From JACKHA01 sp041401985 (lineage in GTDB: Bacteria > Planctomycetota > Phycisphaerae > Phycisphaerales > UBA1924), in assembly GCA_041401985.1 (NCBI GenBank), contig JAWKTE010000015.1, positions 43,384-107,383 of the forward strand: a DNA stretch of 64,000 nucleotides. The letters run 5' to 3'. Below are positions 47,394 to 56,739 of this stretch, in pieces. Position 1 is the stretch's first letter. Each line of letters begins with the position of its first letter. Under the pieces are notes generated by a model. It was not told the origin of the DNA. It searched no databases and was given only the letters and a program-made list of their open reading frames with translations. The translations under genes and the position numbers were made by a program.

Positions 47394-48701
47394 ATGGCAG
47401 ACAAGCCGCATGCGACGGGCGCGATCGTGTCGATCGGCGATGAACTCGCGATCGGGCAGTCGCTGGACACGAATGCGAAGTGGCTGGCGTCGCGCCTGAC
47501 GGACCTGGGCGTGCGGGTTGTCGAGCATGTGACGGTGGCGGACGATCTGGAGCGTCATGTGGCCGCGCTGCGCCGCCTGAACGAGGGCGCGGATGGAGTT
47601 GACCTGATCGTTTCGACCGGCGGGCTGGGGCCGACGGCGGATGATCTCACGCGTGCGGCGCTGGCGGGGCTGCTCGATGAGCCGCTGGTGGAGGACGCCG
47701 CGGCTGTCGCGGACCTGCGACGCTGGTTCGCGGGGCGAGCCATGCCCGAGCGGAACCTCGTGCAGGCCCAGCGTCCGGCGAGCGCGGCGTGCCTGGCGAA
47801 TCCGAACGGGACCGCGCCGGGGCTGCGGGTGCGGGTCGGCGGGGCGGACGTGTTCTGCCTGCCCGGCCCGCCGCGCGAGATGCAGCCGATGTTCGAGGCG
47901 GAGGTGGCTCCGCGGGTGCGTCGGGCGCCCGGGGTTGAGGTGGCGACGCGCGTGATCCCGACGTTCGGGCTGGGCGAGTCGGACGTGGCGGCACGGCTTG
48001 GTGAGCTGATGGATCGGGATCGGGAGGGGCGCGGGCTGCCGCTGGTCGGGACGACGGCGTCGCAGGGGGTCGTGTCGATCCGCATCCGGCATGTGGGGCG
48101 GGGCGATGTTGCGCGTGTGGTTAGTGCGCTGGCGGCGGAGTGCCGGGCGCTCGTCGGCGAGGAGTACGTTCTCGGCGAGGGTGTCGAGTCGCTCGCCGCG
48201 TGCGTGCTCGATCTGGTGCGGGGGCGTGGCGAGATGGTGGCAGTGGCCGAGTCGTGCACGGGCGGCGGGCTGGGGGCGTCGCTGACGGAGACCGCCGGAT
48301 CGTCCGACGCGTTCGCGGGCGGTTTCATCACCTACACGAACGAGTTGAAGACGCGGCTGCTGGGCGTGCCCGCGGCGGTGCTGGCCGAGCACGGGGCCGT
48401 GAGCCGCGCGTGCGCCGCGGCGATGGCCGAGGGGGCGCTGCGGGCGACGGGCGCGGCCCACGCGCTGTCGATCACGGGGATCGCGGGCCCGGGAGGCGGG
48501 TCGGAGGCCAAGCCGGTCGGGACGGTGTGGATCGGGCTGGCCTCGGCGGGGATGGCGACCGCGGCGCGGCGGTTCCGCCTCGCGGGGGACCGGGCGAACG
48601 TGCGGGCGTGGTCGGCCCAGGCGGCGCTGGGGATGCTGCGGCTGCGGCTGATCGGGAGGGAGGAGTTGCGTCTGTTGCGTGAAGTTGAATCGGCGCAATG
48701 A
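47394..48701 (+). CDS. cinA: CinA-like competence/damage-inducible protein, nicotinamide-nucleotide amidase
   Basis: 435 residues. The N-terminal MoCF-like domain has GDELAIGQSLDTNAKWLASR and STGGLGPTADDLTR (ADP-ribose pyrophosphatase side). The C-terminal CinA domain has VAVAESCTGGGLGASLTETA with the amidase Ser/Thr site, GGFITYTNELKTRLLGV and LSITGIAGPGGGSEAKPVGT. Together they recycle pyridine nucleotides by deamidating NMN; CinA is also recA-linked in competent species. Start 47394 (MADKPHATG) matches the family; no strong ribosome binding site. Two hairpin repeats follow the stop. Confidence 0.93.
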   Translation: MADKPHATGAIVSIGDELAIGQSLDTNAKWLASRLTDLGVRVVEHVTVADDLERHVAALRRLNEGADGVDLIVSTGGLGPTADDLTRAALAGLLDEPLVEDAAAVADLRRWFAGRAMPERNLVQAQRPASAACLANPNGTAPGLRVRVGGADVFCLPGPPREMQPMFEAEVAPRVRRAPGVEVATRVIPTFGLGESDVAARLGELMDRDREGRGLPLVGTTASQGVVSIRIRHVGRGDVARVVSALAAECRALVGEEYVLGEGVESLAACVLDLVRGRGEMVAVAESCTGGGLGASLTETAGSSDAFAGGFITYTNELKTRLLGVPAAVLAEHGAVSRACAAAMAEGALRATGAAHALSITGIAGPGGGSEAKPVGTVWIGLASAGMATAARRFRLAGDRANVRAWSAQAALGMLRLRLIGREELRLLREVESAQ

Positions 48702-48704
48702 AAG

Positions 48705-48732
48705 AGCCGGGGCGGGGACGCCCCGGCTCGCG
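48705..48732. repeat. CCGGGGCG hairpin after cinA
   Basis: GAGCCGGGGCG-GGGA-CGCCCCGGCTC is a perfect 11-bp stem three bases after the cinA stop; it may double as a transcript 3' end. Confidence 0.75.
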
Positions 48733-48767
48733 GGATTGTGGTGAGACTGGAGCGTCTCTTGTTGTTC

Positions 48768-48810
48768 GCACCGAGTCACGCCTCAAAGCAGGTGTGACTC
48801 GGTGGCACAG
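48768..48810. repeat. ACCGAGTCACGCC/GGTGTGACTCGGT hairpin
   Basis: GCACCGAGTCACGCC pairs with GGTGTGACTCGGTGGC; same family as 29876-29917 and 34006-34046. It lies between the convergent cinA and protease genes. Confidence 0.7.
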
Positions 48811-48824
48811 TGTTGGATCTGCTC

Positions 48825-51800
48825 CTAGCGCTGCCCGCGCCCGATGCGGTCGAGCAGTTCGCGGACCGCGGCCTCGAGTTGGCGGTCGCGTCCGGCGGCC
48901 TCGTCCATCGGGGTCTGGGGAACGTCAACGTCGGGCTCGGCGCCGTTGTTCTCCAGGTCCATCGGGCCATCGGGCTTGGGCAGGTACCAGCCGCGGAACG
49001 GCTGGCGGACGTTGGTGCCGTCGACCAGACGGAAGGCGCCGGTGGAGATGACGCCGCCGAAGGTCTCGGTGCCGATCAGCGAGCCGCGCCCGATGTGCTT
49101 GACGGCGTGGGCGAAGATCTCGGCGTTGCTGAACGAGTTCTGGTTGATGAGCACGTTGATGGGGTGGGGGTAGGAGTAGATGTAACGCCGGTCGCGCGGG
49201 TAGGCGTCGCGCGGCGTGGTGTTGATGTCGGCCCCGCGCGGGACGGTGAACGAGTGCTGCGGCTGCGTGAGCGAGGAGAGCAGGTAGTCGGCGGTGGAGC
49301 CGCCGCCGTTGTCGCGCACGTCGATGATCAGGCCGTCGCGCCCGTGGGCGGCGGCGTAGAGGTCGCGCTCGAAGTCGCGGACATAGGCCTCGGACATGCC
49401 GCGGATGTGGAGGTAGCCGAGCCGCCCGTTGGAGAGCCGGTCGACCTCGGCCCGCCGGTCGCGGACGCCCTGCTCGTAGGCCATGTTGGAGATCGCGCCG
49501 GTGCTGGTGGGCACCATGAGGATCATGGCGGTGTCTTCGGCCAGCACGCCGTCGGTGCTGCGCCGGATCTCCATCAGCGTCTCGGTGTTGTTGCGACCGA
49601 ACATGACGGCGTTGTAGTCGATGCTGGGCATCGCGTCGGGCGACGGGGCCAGCACCGTGTCCTCGACCGCGACGATCACATCGCCGACGTTGAGGCGGGA
49701 GCGCCGGGCGTCGGCGGGCGAACCGGGCAGGACGCGGTCCACGCGGTAGCCGCCGGCAACGGGCGTGAGGTCGGCGCCGATCGCGCCGTGCGACGCGGCG
49801 TTGGGGGACGAGTAGCCGTCGAGCCCGCCGCCGGAGACGCCGATATGCGAGCCGTTGACCTCGCCGAGCAGCATGTTCATCACGCGGTTGTACGACGAGG
49901 TTGTGCGGGTGTAGGAGGCCAGTTCGGCGTAGCGGGCGGTGAGGCCGGCCCAGTCCAGGTCCTTCATGGTGGGGTGGTAGAAGGTCGCGCCGAAGGTGCG
50001 GCCGAGTTCGAGGGCCTTCTGGCGCTGGGCATCGGCGATGACCACGTCGATGGTGGCGCTGATGGCGTACGAGGAGGCCGAGCCGCCGTTGATCGAGACG
50101 GTGCTGGCCGAGCCACGTCGGTACACGATCTTGTCGCCGAGGTAGTTCGCGCGCCCGGACGCGCCGCCGGACAGAACCGTCTTGCGGTCGCCGCCGCGGT
50201 GATCGACGGAGTACAGCGCGTACGTGCCGTCGACATTGCCGTTGAAGAGGATGCGGTCGCCGGCGGGGGAGATGGCCACGACGCTCTCGGAGCCGGGGAA
50301 GGAGGTCAGGCGCCGGACGCGGAGGTACGCGTCGTCGAGGTCGAACTCGAAGGGGGTCGGGGGCGTGTAGTCGGCGGCGAAGTCGATCTCCTCGAGCACT
50401 TTCCGCTTGTTCAGCGCGTCGCGGACCTCCTTGAAGTGCTCGTCGTACTCGAAGCCTTCCATGACCTCGAGGTCGCGGTCGAGGTAGACGCAGTAGATGT
50501 CGAAGTCGAAGTTCTCGCCGGCGCGGTCGCTCTGGAAGGTGAGCACGCGTCCGTCGTGCGAGAGGCGGGGGTTGGTGTCGATGTCGGGGTGGCGGGTGAC
50601 GTTGACGGGCTCGCGGCTGGAGCCGTCCTCGTTGGCCGCGGTGTCCATGATCCAGATGTCGGAGTTGAACCAGAGGTCGCTGCGCTCGAAGACGATGTGG
50701 CGCGAGTCCCAGGCCCACTCGACGCCTGGGGCGTCCCAGCCCTGGAACAGGACGCGTCGCGAGTTGTCGGCGAGGTTGATGTGGATGAGATCGCCGTTGC
50801 CGCGGACGACCAGCATGGAGCGCCCGTCGGGGGAGATGTTGGCGCGGGTGTGGGGCGCGTCGGCCTCGACCAGGAAGGGCTCCACCTCGAAGCGGAGCGC
50901 GTCGGCCCAGCGGGCGCCGTGGTCGGTCTTGGGCGCGGCGGGCTCGGCCTCCGTGGCTTCACCCTCGGGCTCGTCGCCGCCGGCGGGCTCGGCCGCGGCG
51001 GTGCGGGTCGCGTTGAAGCGGAACACCGCGTCGTCGACGCTGACCGTGCCGGACATCGCGCCGGCGTCGTCGAGGCGGGCTTCGACCGCGGCCGAGGCTT
51101 CCTGGACGGTCATTGACCATGTGAGCGTGCGGGCCGAGGCGTTCCATGTGCCGCCGCTGAACTCGACCATCGGCATCGCGCCGGCCTGCATGGAGCCGGA
51201 GACGGTGGTGCCGGAGAGGCGGATGGTCATGGAGAGCGGCAGGCCGTCGGGCGGCAGGGGTTCCGGGCCGGTGACGGTGCCGGACCACGTGCCGGAGACG
51301 GGGTCGGCGGCCGGCTGCAAGTCGGTGATCTGTGTGGCGGACGCGTCGTCGGAGAGGCCGAGCATGGCGTTGATGAAGGTGGCGGTGTGCTGGGCGGAAT
51401 CATCCGGACGCGGGCCGCGCCGTCCGCCGCCGGGGCCGCCGGGGCCACGCCGGGGCGTGTCGCCGCCGGAGGCCTCGCCGCTTGCTGCTCCGCCACCGCC
51501 GGCGGGCGCGGACGCGCCGGAGGTGGCCTCTTCCTCGTCGGGATAGACATCGGAGCGCGTCAGCGTCACGCTCGCGCGGTAGATCCCCTCCATGCCCGAC
51601 TCGTCGGACGTGAAGTAGAGATACCGCCCGTCGGGGCTCCACGCCAGGCCGTCCTCGCGCCCGACGGTGTTGGTCACGCGCCGCGTGTAGCCGGGGTCGT
51701 CGGTGGAGCGGATGAACACCTCGCCTCGCGCGATGACGGCCATGGTCTTGCCGTCGGGGCTCAGGGCCTGATCGGAGACCTGGCTCGAGACATTCACCCG

Positions 51801-52814
51801 CTGGTAGGGCAGCAGGTCGTCGTCGGCGGCGGTGCGCAGGGGCACGGCGTTCGGCGTGGCGCCGCGGGCCGTCAGGTCGAGCGTGTACAGCGTGTCCCAC
51901 ACGCAGAACACGGCGGTCTTGCCGTCGGCCGAGACTTCAAGGTCGCGCACGCCGTGCCCGAGGGTGAGTTGCTCGCCGGTCGGGCGGAACGTGGTCAACT
52001 GGCGGAGTCCCGGCGAGTTGGTCGTGCCGTTGTCGCGCGCGTTGGGGGCGAGCATCCACAGGTTGTTCTGCCCGTCGCGGCTGGAGATGAACACGATCGA
52101 GCCATCGGGCAGTTCGTGGCCCTCCAGGTCGTTGCCGTCAAAGCGCGTGACCTGGGTGAACGAGCCGTTCTGGTTCATCCGCCAGATCTCGTGCGCGCCC
52201 GAGCCGCGGTAGATTGGGCGGTTATTCGACGCGCCCGAGCCGCGATGGAAGATGGTGCCGGTGCCGGTCAGATTCTGCGACACCTCGGCGCCGTAGGCGT
52301 CGGTGAGGCGCGTGACCGGGCCGCCGTCGAGCGGGGCGCGATACATGCGGGCGTGGCGATACATGCTCGGCTCGAACGTGGACGAGAAGAGCAACGCCTC
52401 GCCGTCGGCCGAGAAGCCGCCGAGGTAGGCCGAGCCGGGGATGACCGTGATGCGCCGGGCGTCGCCTCCGATGAGCATGCCGCGCTCGACCGAGACGTCC
52501 ATCACATACAGGTCGCGCGAGCCGTCGCGCGTCGACTCGAAGGCCAGCATGTCGCCGGTCGCATTGAACGCCGACTGGCTCTCGTCGCCCTGGTTGCTGG
52601 TCAGACGCGTCGCCGCCCCGCCGTTGCGCCCCACGGCCCACAGGTCCTCGGCCCAGGAGAACACGATCATCGACCCGTCGGGGCTGATCGAGGGCACCTC
52701 CGGGAAGCGGATCTCGTCGCCCCAGGCCGGGGCCGCCAGCGCGAGGCCCGCGAGCAAGGCCGGGATCCGGTTGGCGACACCACGCATCCCCGTTGAGTTC
52801 GGGCGCTCGGACAT
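48825..52814 (-). CDS. Exported tricorn-like protease: beta-propellers, PDZ and S41 domain
   Basis: 1329 residues. A signal peptide ends near LAAPAWGDE. Residues about 30-430 are TolB/WD40-type blades (SPDGSMIVFSW, ATGDMLAFES), then a low-complexity Gly/Pro/Arg linker (about 460-500). An inserted beta domain (about 520-620, GTWSGTVTGPEPLPPDG) and an acidic Glu/Ala linker follow, then a second propeller (about 660-900). A PDZ domain (VDRVLPGSPADARRSRLNVG) leads to the S41 catalytic domain: LIIDVRDNGGGSTADYLL and NQNSFSNAEIFAHAVKHIG with the probable nucleophile Ser in SFSNAE. Tricorn-type enzymes degrade peptides to small fragments. GGAGGAG precedes ATG 52814. The inserted beta domain is not standard for tricorn. 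Confidence 0.9.
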   Translation of the reverse strand: MSERPNSTGMRGVANRIPALLAGLALAAPAWGDEIRFPEVPSISPDGSMIVFSWAEDLWAVGRNGGAATRLTSNQGDESQSAFNATGDMLAFESTRDGSRDLYVMDVSVERGMLIGGDARRITVIPGSAYLGGFSADGEALLFSSTFEPSMYRHARMYRAPLDGGPVTRLTDAYGAEVSQNLTGTGTIFHRGSGASNNRPIYRGSGAHEIWRMNQNGSFTQVTRFDGNDLEGHELPDGSIVFISSRDGQNNLWMLAPNARDNGTTNSPGLRQLTTFRPTGEQLTLGHGVRDLEVSADGKTAVFCVWDTLYTLDLTARGATPNAVPLRTAADDDLLPYQRVNVSSQVSDQALSPDGKTMAVIARGEVFIRSTDDPGYTRRVTNTVGREDGLAWSPDGRYLYFTSDESGMEGIYRASVTLTRSDVYPDEEEATSGASAPAGGGGAASGEASGGDTPRRGPGGPGGGRRGPRPDDSAQHTATFINAMLGLSDDASATQITDLQPAADPVSGTWSGTVTGPEPLPPDGLPLSMTIRLSGTTVSGSMQAGAMPMVEFSGGTWNASARTLTWSMTVQEASAAVEARLDDAGAMSGTVSVDDAVFRFNATRTAAAEPAGGDEPEGEATEAEPAAPKTDHGARWADALRFEVEPFLVEADAPHTRANISPDGRSMLVVRGNGDLIHINLADNSRRVLFQGWDAPGVEWAWDSRHIVFERSDLWFNSDIWIMDTAANEDGSSREPVNVTRHPDIDTNPRLSHDGRVLTFQSDRAGENFDFDIYCVYLDRDLEVMEGFEYDEHFKEVRDALNKRKVLEEIDFAADYTPPTPFEFDLDDAYLRVRRLTSFPGSESVVAISPAGDRILFNGNVDGTYALYSVDHRGGDRKTVLSGGASGRANYLGDKIVYRRGSASTVSINGGSASSYAISATIDVVIADAQRQKALELGRTFGATFYHPTMKDLDWAGLTARYAELASYTRTTSSYNRVMNMLLGEVNGSHIGVSGGGLDGYSSPNAASHGAIGADLTPVAGGYRVDRVLPGSPADARRSRLNVGDVIVAVEDTVLAPSPDAMPSIDYNAVMFGRNNTETLMEIRRSTDGVLAEDTAMILMVPTSTGAISNMAYEQGVRDRRAEVDRLSNGRLGYLHIRGMSEAYVRDFERDLYAAAHGRDGLIIDVRDNGGGSTADYLLSSLTQPQHSFTVPRGADINTTPRDAYPRDRRYIYSYPHPINVLINQNSFSNAEIFAHAVKHIGRGSLIGTETFGGVISTGAFRLVDGTNVRQPFRGWYLPKPDGPMDLENNGAEPDVDVPQTPMDEAAGRDRQLEAAVRELLDRIGRGQR

Positions 52815-53060
52815 GGGCGACTCCTCCAGCGGCTGCAAAGCACGAAGGTGCAAAGAGAACAACACCGGCGGCGCGGACGCTCCCCGCGCGCACGGCCACC
52901 CCGCAACCGACGCGGGGGCGGTTCCGAGTCTACCGAACACACCCCCCGAAGTGGCAGCCATTTTCCGCCAGCCCAGCCGAATCCGCCGCCCCAGCCACGC
53001 CGCCCCATCCCCTCCGCCCCTCCGCCCCTTCGCCCCTTCTCGCTTCCCCTACCATCCCCC

Positions 53061-54266
53061 ATGCCAAAGAAAGTCGTCCTCGCCTACTCCGGCGGCCTCG
53101 ACACCTCCGCCATCGTCCCCTGGCTCATCGAGAACCTCGACTGCGAGGTCGTCTGCTTCTGCGGCGACGTCGGCCAGGGCGCCGACGAGCTCACCGGCGT
53201 CGAGGAAAAGGCCAAGGCCTCGGGCGCATCCGCCTGCTACGTCGCCGACCTCCGCCGCGAGTTCGTCGAGGACTTCGTCTTCCCGACCCTCCTCACCGGC
53301 GCCATCTACGAGGGCCGCTACCTGCTCGGCACCTCCATGGCACGCCCCATCCTGGCCAAGGGCCAGATCGAGGTCGCTCGCGACGTCGGCGCCGTCGCCC
53401 TCGCCCACGGCTGCACCGGCAAGGGCAACGACCAGGTCCGCTTCGAGGCCACCGCCGCCGCCCTCGCCCCGGACCTCGAGATCATCGCCCCCTGGCGGCA
53501 CCCGGACTGGACCCTCAACTCGCGCGAGAAACTGCTGGGATACCTCAAAGAACGCAAGATCCCCACGACCGCCTCGCCAACCAAGCTCTACTCCCGCGAC
53601 CGCAACCTCTGGCACATCTCCCACGAGGGCGGCGCGATCGAGGACATCAACCAGGCCCCGCCCGACGACGTGTGGATGCTCACGACCGACCCCGCCAGTG
53701 CCCCCGATGAGCCGCGCGATGTCACCATCGCCTTCAACCAGGGCCGCCTCGCCGCGGTCGACGGCTCCCGCCGCCCGGCCCACGAACTCATCGAGACCCT
53801 CAACACCATCGCCGGCCAGCACGGCGTCGGGCGCATCGACATCGTCGAGAACCGCCTCGTGGGCATGAAGTCGCGCGGCCTGTACGAAACCCCGGGCGGC
53901 ACCGTCCTGTTCGAGGCCCTCCGCGGCCTGGAAGAGATCGTCCTGGACCGCGACACCCGCGCCTTCCGCGAGCACCTGGGCCAGGAGTTCGCCAGGCTCG
54001 TCTACGACGGACGCTGGTACGCCCCGCTGCGCGAGGCTGTGCAGGCCGCGGCCGAGAAGATCGCCGAGCCGCTCACGGGCGAGGTGGACGTCCGCCTGTT
54101 CAAGGGCCGCGCCACCACCATCCGCCGGCGCTCGCCCAACACGCTCTACGACGAACGCTTCGCGACCTTCGGCGAGGAAGAGGTCTACAAGCAGGCCGAC
54201 GCGGCGGGGTTCATCAGGCTGTTCACGCTGCCGATGCGGATCAGGGCGATTCGGGATTTGGAGTAG
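53061..54266 (+). CDS. argG: Argininosuccinate synthase
   Basis: 401 residues, typical. AYSGGLDTSAIVPWL is the ATP PP-loop; ALAHGCTGKGNDQVRFE, IIAPWR and LYSRDRNLWHISHEGGAIED are conserved substrate-binding segments for citrulline and aspartate. It forms argininosuccinate in arginine biosynthesis. Start 53061 (MPKKVVLAY) is the family start. It is transcribed away from the tricorn-like gene across 246 bases. argF, argH and others are not in the window. The lower-GC decayed island begins just downstream. Confidence 0.97.
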   Translation: MPKKVVLAYSGGLDTSAIVPWLIENLDCEVVCFCGDVGQGADELTGVEEKAKASGASACYVADLRREFVEDFVFPTLLTGAIYEGRYLLGTSMARPILAKGQIEVARDVGAVALAHGCTGKGNDQVRFEATAAALAPDLEIIAPWRHPDWTLNSREKLLGYLKERKIPTTASPTKLYSRDRNLWHISHEGGAIEDINQAPPDDVWMLTTDPASAPDEPRDVTIAFNQGRLAAVDGSRRPAHELIETLNTIAGQHGVGRIDIVENRLVGMKSRGLYETPGGTVLFEALRGLEEIVLDRDTRAFREHLGQEFARLVYDGRWYAPLREAVQAAAEKIAEPLTGEVDVRLFKGRATTIRRRSPNTLYDERFATFGEEEVYKQADAAGFIRLFTLPMRIRAIRDLE

Positions 54267-54479
54267 GGCGAGTTCAACTGGTTCGTCGCTGCAATCCGGC
54301 GATTTGCACGAGTTCCTGCACGGTTGTGCGCACGCCGCTCTGGATCGCGCTTAGGTCGGATCGCTTCGTTTCGAAACGTCGATTGTGGGCCGCGCGATCA
54401 CCAAGTGATTTGACGGCCTAGGGAAGAGTCGACTGGCGCGGCCAGCACGCCGTTGTGAGATCGGATCTTCGAGATCTGA

Positions 54480-56152
54480 TCGGACCAGACAGTATTGACT
54501 GCCAGTTCGCAAACGCCGAGGGGTGCAAAGGCGCAAGGAGGAAATGCAATAATCTCGAAACGCCGGGATACTACAACTACGTTGAAAGATTAAAAAAAGC
54601 GCGCGAAAAGCCGCCAACTAGAGCTAAATTATGACACCCCGAAAACGAAGTCGGAAGTACCGCGATTCCTGCCCGCAGCAAAGACCCGTTTGGAGGCCTC
54701 TGAGGCTGGACATTTCAAGGGCTATCACATTCGCTCTCAATGGTTCGCGATGGAGCAAGGGTGTTGAGTGGGCGAGGAGACGGTTCGTCGCTTTACGATT
54801 TTCTCCGAATCGCCTGCCACCACGGTTTCATCGCCGAGTCGGGTCTCGGGGGAGGAGGACCACCGCGAGCTTTGCTGCCGCAGTACCGCCAGATTCAGGA
54901 GATGATCGAACTGCTTCTTCCGAACACCAGGTTTGATACGAACTGAGAGGCGGCGGAGTCGCGGCTGCCGACACTTAATGGGAGGCGATTGGAGGTGCGG
55001 GACTTGTCGGAGGGCCAGCGGATCCTCTGGAGCGGTGGCAAGCTTGTTCAATGGCGATGGCGTACTAGAGGGTTGCACCTTACTCATGGACGAGCCCGAA
55101 CTGCATGTGCAACTTTTTCTTGGGCCACGAAGCAGTTTGTATTGCAGGCTCGGAAGCTCGTTGGGCCGAAAGGGCAAGTCTGGGTGGCCACGCACTCTGT
55201 CCCACTTATCGCCAAGCGCAGAGCCGCGCACAGATATCTGGACCATTCAGGCGAGAGAACGGTCAGTCCACCCAATGCTAAGCAAACCGCTGCCGCACTA
55301 CAGCTATTGTTGGGCGAGAGAGATCAAGTCGAGCGTCTCGCCGAGTTGGTCGCTGAGCCTGACAAGCATCTCTGGCTGAGTTCGCATTGCAGTGCATCCG
55401 CGATGCGACGGTGGCACTGCCGCTGCGGCGACCCTCAGAACGAGCAGGAAGCTCGTGGCGGCCGTCGGTGCGTCAGACAGTTCGGACAGAACGCTGCATG
55501 TGCTCGACGTGGGTGCAGGAGCAGGGCGGTTAGCCAGTGTCTTGATCCAGGATGGGCTGTCTTCCATCGTGCAATATACCGCAGTAGACCGAGATCTGAA
55601 GAAGCTCACTATTGACCATGAGTTTGCAGGTGTAGAGATCCTCGAATCGCTCAATCAGATCGATACTCGCATGGCTGCCGATACGTGGCGGTACTGTGCA
55701 ACGTTCTGCACGAGATACCTCCAACACAGTGGAAGGTCGGACGAAAGGTGCAATGCGCGGCGCGCCGCGCCGCGAAGCGCATTGTCATCCTTGAGGTGAC
55801 CAAGAACTCCGCGTCGGACGAATGGGCCAACCAGTTCGATTCTTGATTCTCTCTCCCGCGGAGTGCGTCACGCTTCTGGGAGCGACGACGGCAAGATCGA
55901 TTCCCCATCCTGTCGAGCTGCACCAAAGTCGACTGTCATGGTCGCGGCGGGCGATCAGATACAACCAACGCGGCACACAGTCGTCGAGGCGATTCGGCAG
56001 CCGTGCAGAGTCGCATCCGGCATACCCTGAAGGAGATTCGCGAGCGACTACCTTCGGAGGACGGGAGACTTGCATGAGGGATGGCGCTCTATAATCAGAT
56101 GTTCGCCAACGCACACTTCGCCTTGGAGGAGCTTGAGCCAGCGTCCGTCTGA
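54480..56152 (+). pseudogene. Shattered ATPase-methyltransferase fusion gene
   Basis: Fragments of one large gene follow in order but in changing frames: ETPGYYNYVERLKKAREKPP (54557 on), TPKTKSEVPRFLPAAKTRLE (54636 on) and VLSGRGDGSSLYDFLRIACH (54764 on). Next come the ABC-type signature VRDLSEGQRILW (54994 on), Walker B CTLLMDEPELHVQ (55077 on) and the switch histidine VWVATHSVPLIA (55181 on). A methyltransferase domain follows: VLDVGAGAGRLASVLIQDG (55500 on, SAM motif I) and VLCNVLHEIPPTQW (55692 on). FANAHFALEELEPASV ends it at a TGA (56150-56152). At least five frame changes and an internal stop make it non-functional. GC is visibly lower than in flanking genes. SMC/OLD-like ATPases next to methyltransferases suggest a former defence-type gene, but that is inference. 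Confidence 0.75.
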
Positions 56153-56225
56153 TCGCTCATACTGGTGTGGCTCAGGCGAAGGCACCCCACGAGCACCGCT
56201 GTGCGGCGGGTGCCACTGACGCCCG

Positions 56226-56552
56226 ATGCTCAGCGGGATGTACTCGTTCTGGATCGACGAGGGCACCGGCCCGCAGAACTACGCGATCGAGGTCGTCGCC
56301 AGCGGGGCCGCCACCTGCGAGCCGGACCTGACCACGGGCGCGATCGCGGGCCAGCCCGGCTACGGCGTGCCGAACGGCGTGCTGAACAACGACGACTTCT
56401 TCTACTACCTGGCTCTCTTCGCCGCGAACGATCTCAGGGCCGATCTGACCACCGGCGCGATCGCGGGCGTTCCCGGCTACGGCGTGCCGAACGGCATCCT
56501 GAACAACGACGATTTCTTCTACTACCTCGCCCTGTTCGCCGCCGGCTGCTGA
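56226..56552 (+). CDS. Orphan GC-type dockerin tail, N-terminally truncated
   Basis: 108 residues. The start of the open frame (MYSFWIDEGTGPQNYAIEVV) is the end of a beta-sandwich domain common in planctomycete secreted proteins. It is followed by two DLTTGAIAG-type units with NDDFFYYLALFAA, ending in GC. An in-frame TGA at 56217-56219 stops any longer upstream reading, and there is no signal peptide. The tail is intact while the rest of the gene is missing, which fits truncation when the neighbouring island (54.3-56.2 kb) arrived or rearranged. It is probably not functional alone. Confidence 0.7.
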   Translation: MLSGMYSFWIDEGTGPQNYAIEVVASGAATCEPDLTTGAIAGQPGYGVPNGVLNNDDFFYYLALFAANDLRADLTTGAIAGVPGYGVPNGILNNDDFFYYLALFAAGC

Positions 56553-56631
56553 CGCCGGGTCGTCCCAGGCGGCACATGGCGTGTGTCGTGGCTGTGGCTC
56601 GGCACGGCCACGTCCGAGTCCACGGATGATC

Positions 56632-56732
56632 GCATGGCTGCTCCGCGCAGCAGCCATGCCACGCGCGCGGATCAGCGGGCGGGCGACATTCCGCGTGCGG
56701 CACGACCATCGGCCAGAGCCCCGATGGTCGTG
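56632..56732. repeat. Two strong hairpins between convergent genes
   Basis: GCATGGCTGCT-CCGCGC-AGCAGCCATGC (56632-56659) and CACGACCATCGG/CCGATGGTCGTG (56701-56732) are perfect stems of 11 and 12 bp. Neither has a T run; they may be dispersed repeats or 3' end signals for hmgA. Confidence 0.65.
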
Positions 56733-56739
56733 GCACGGA

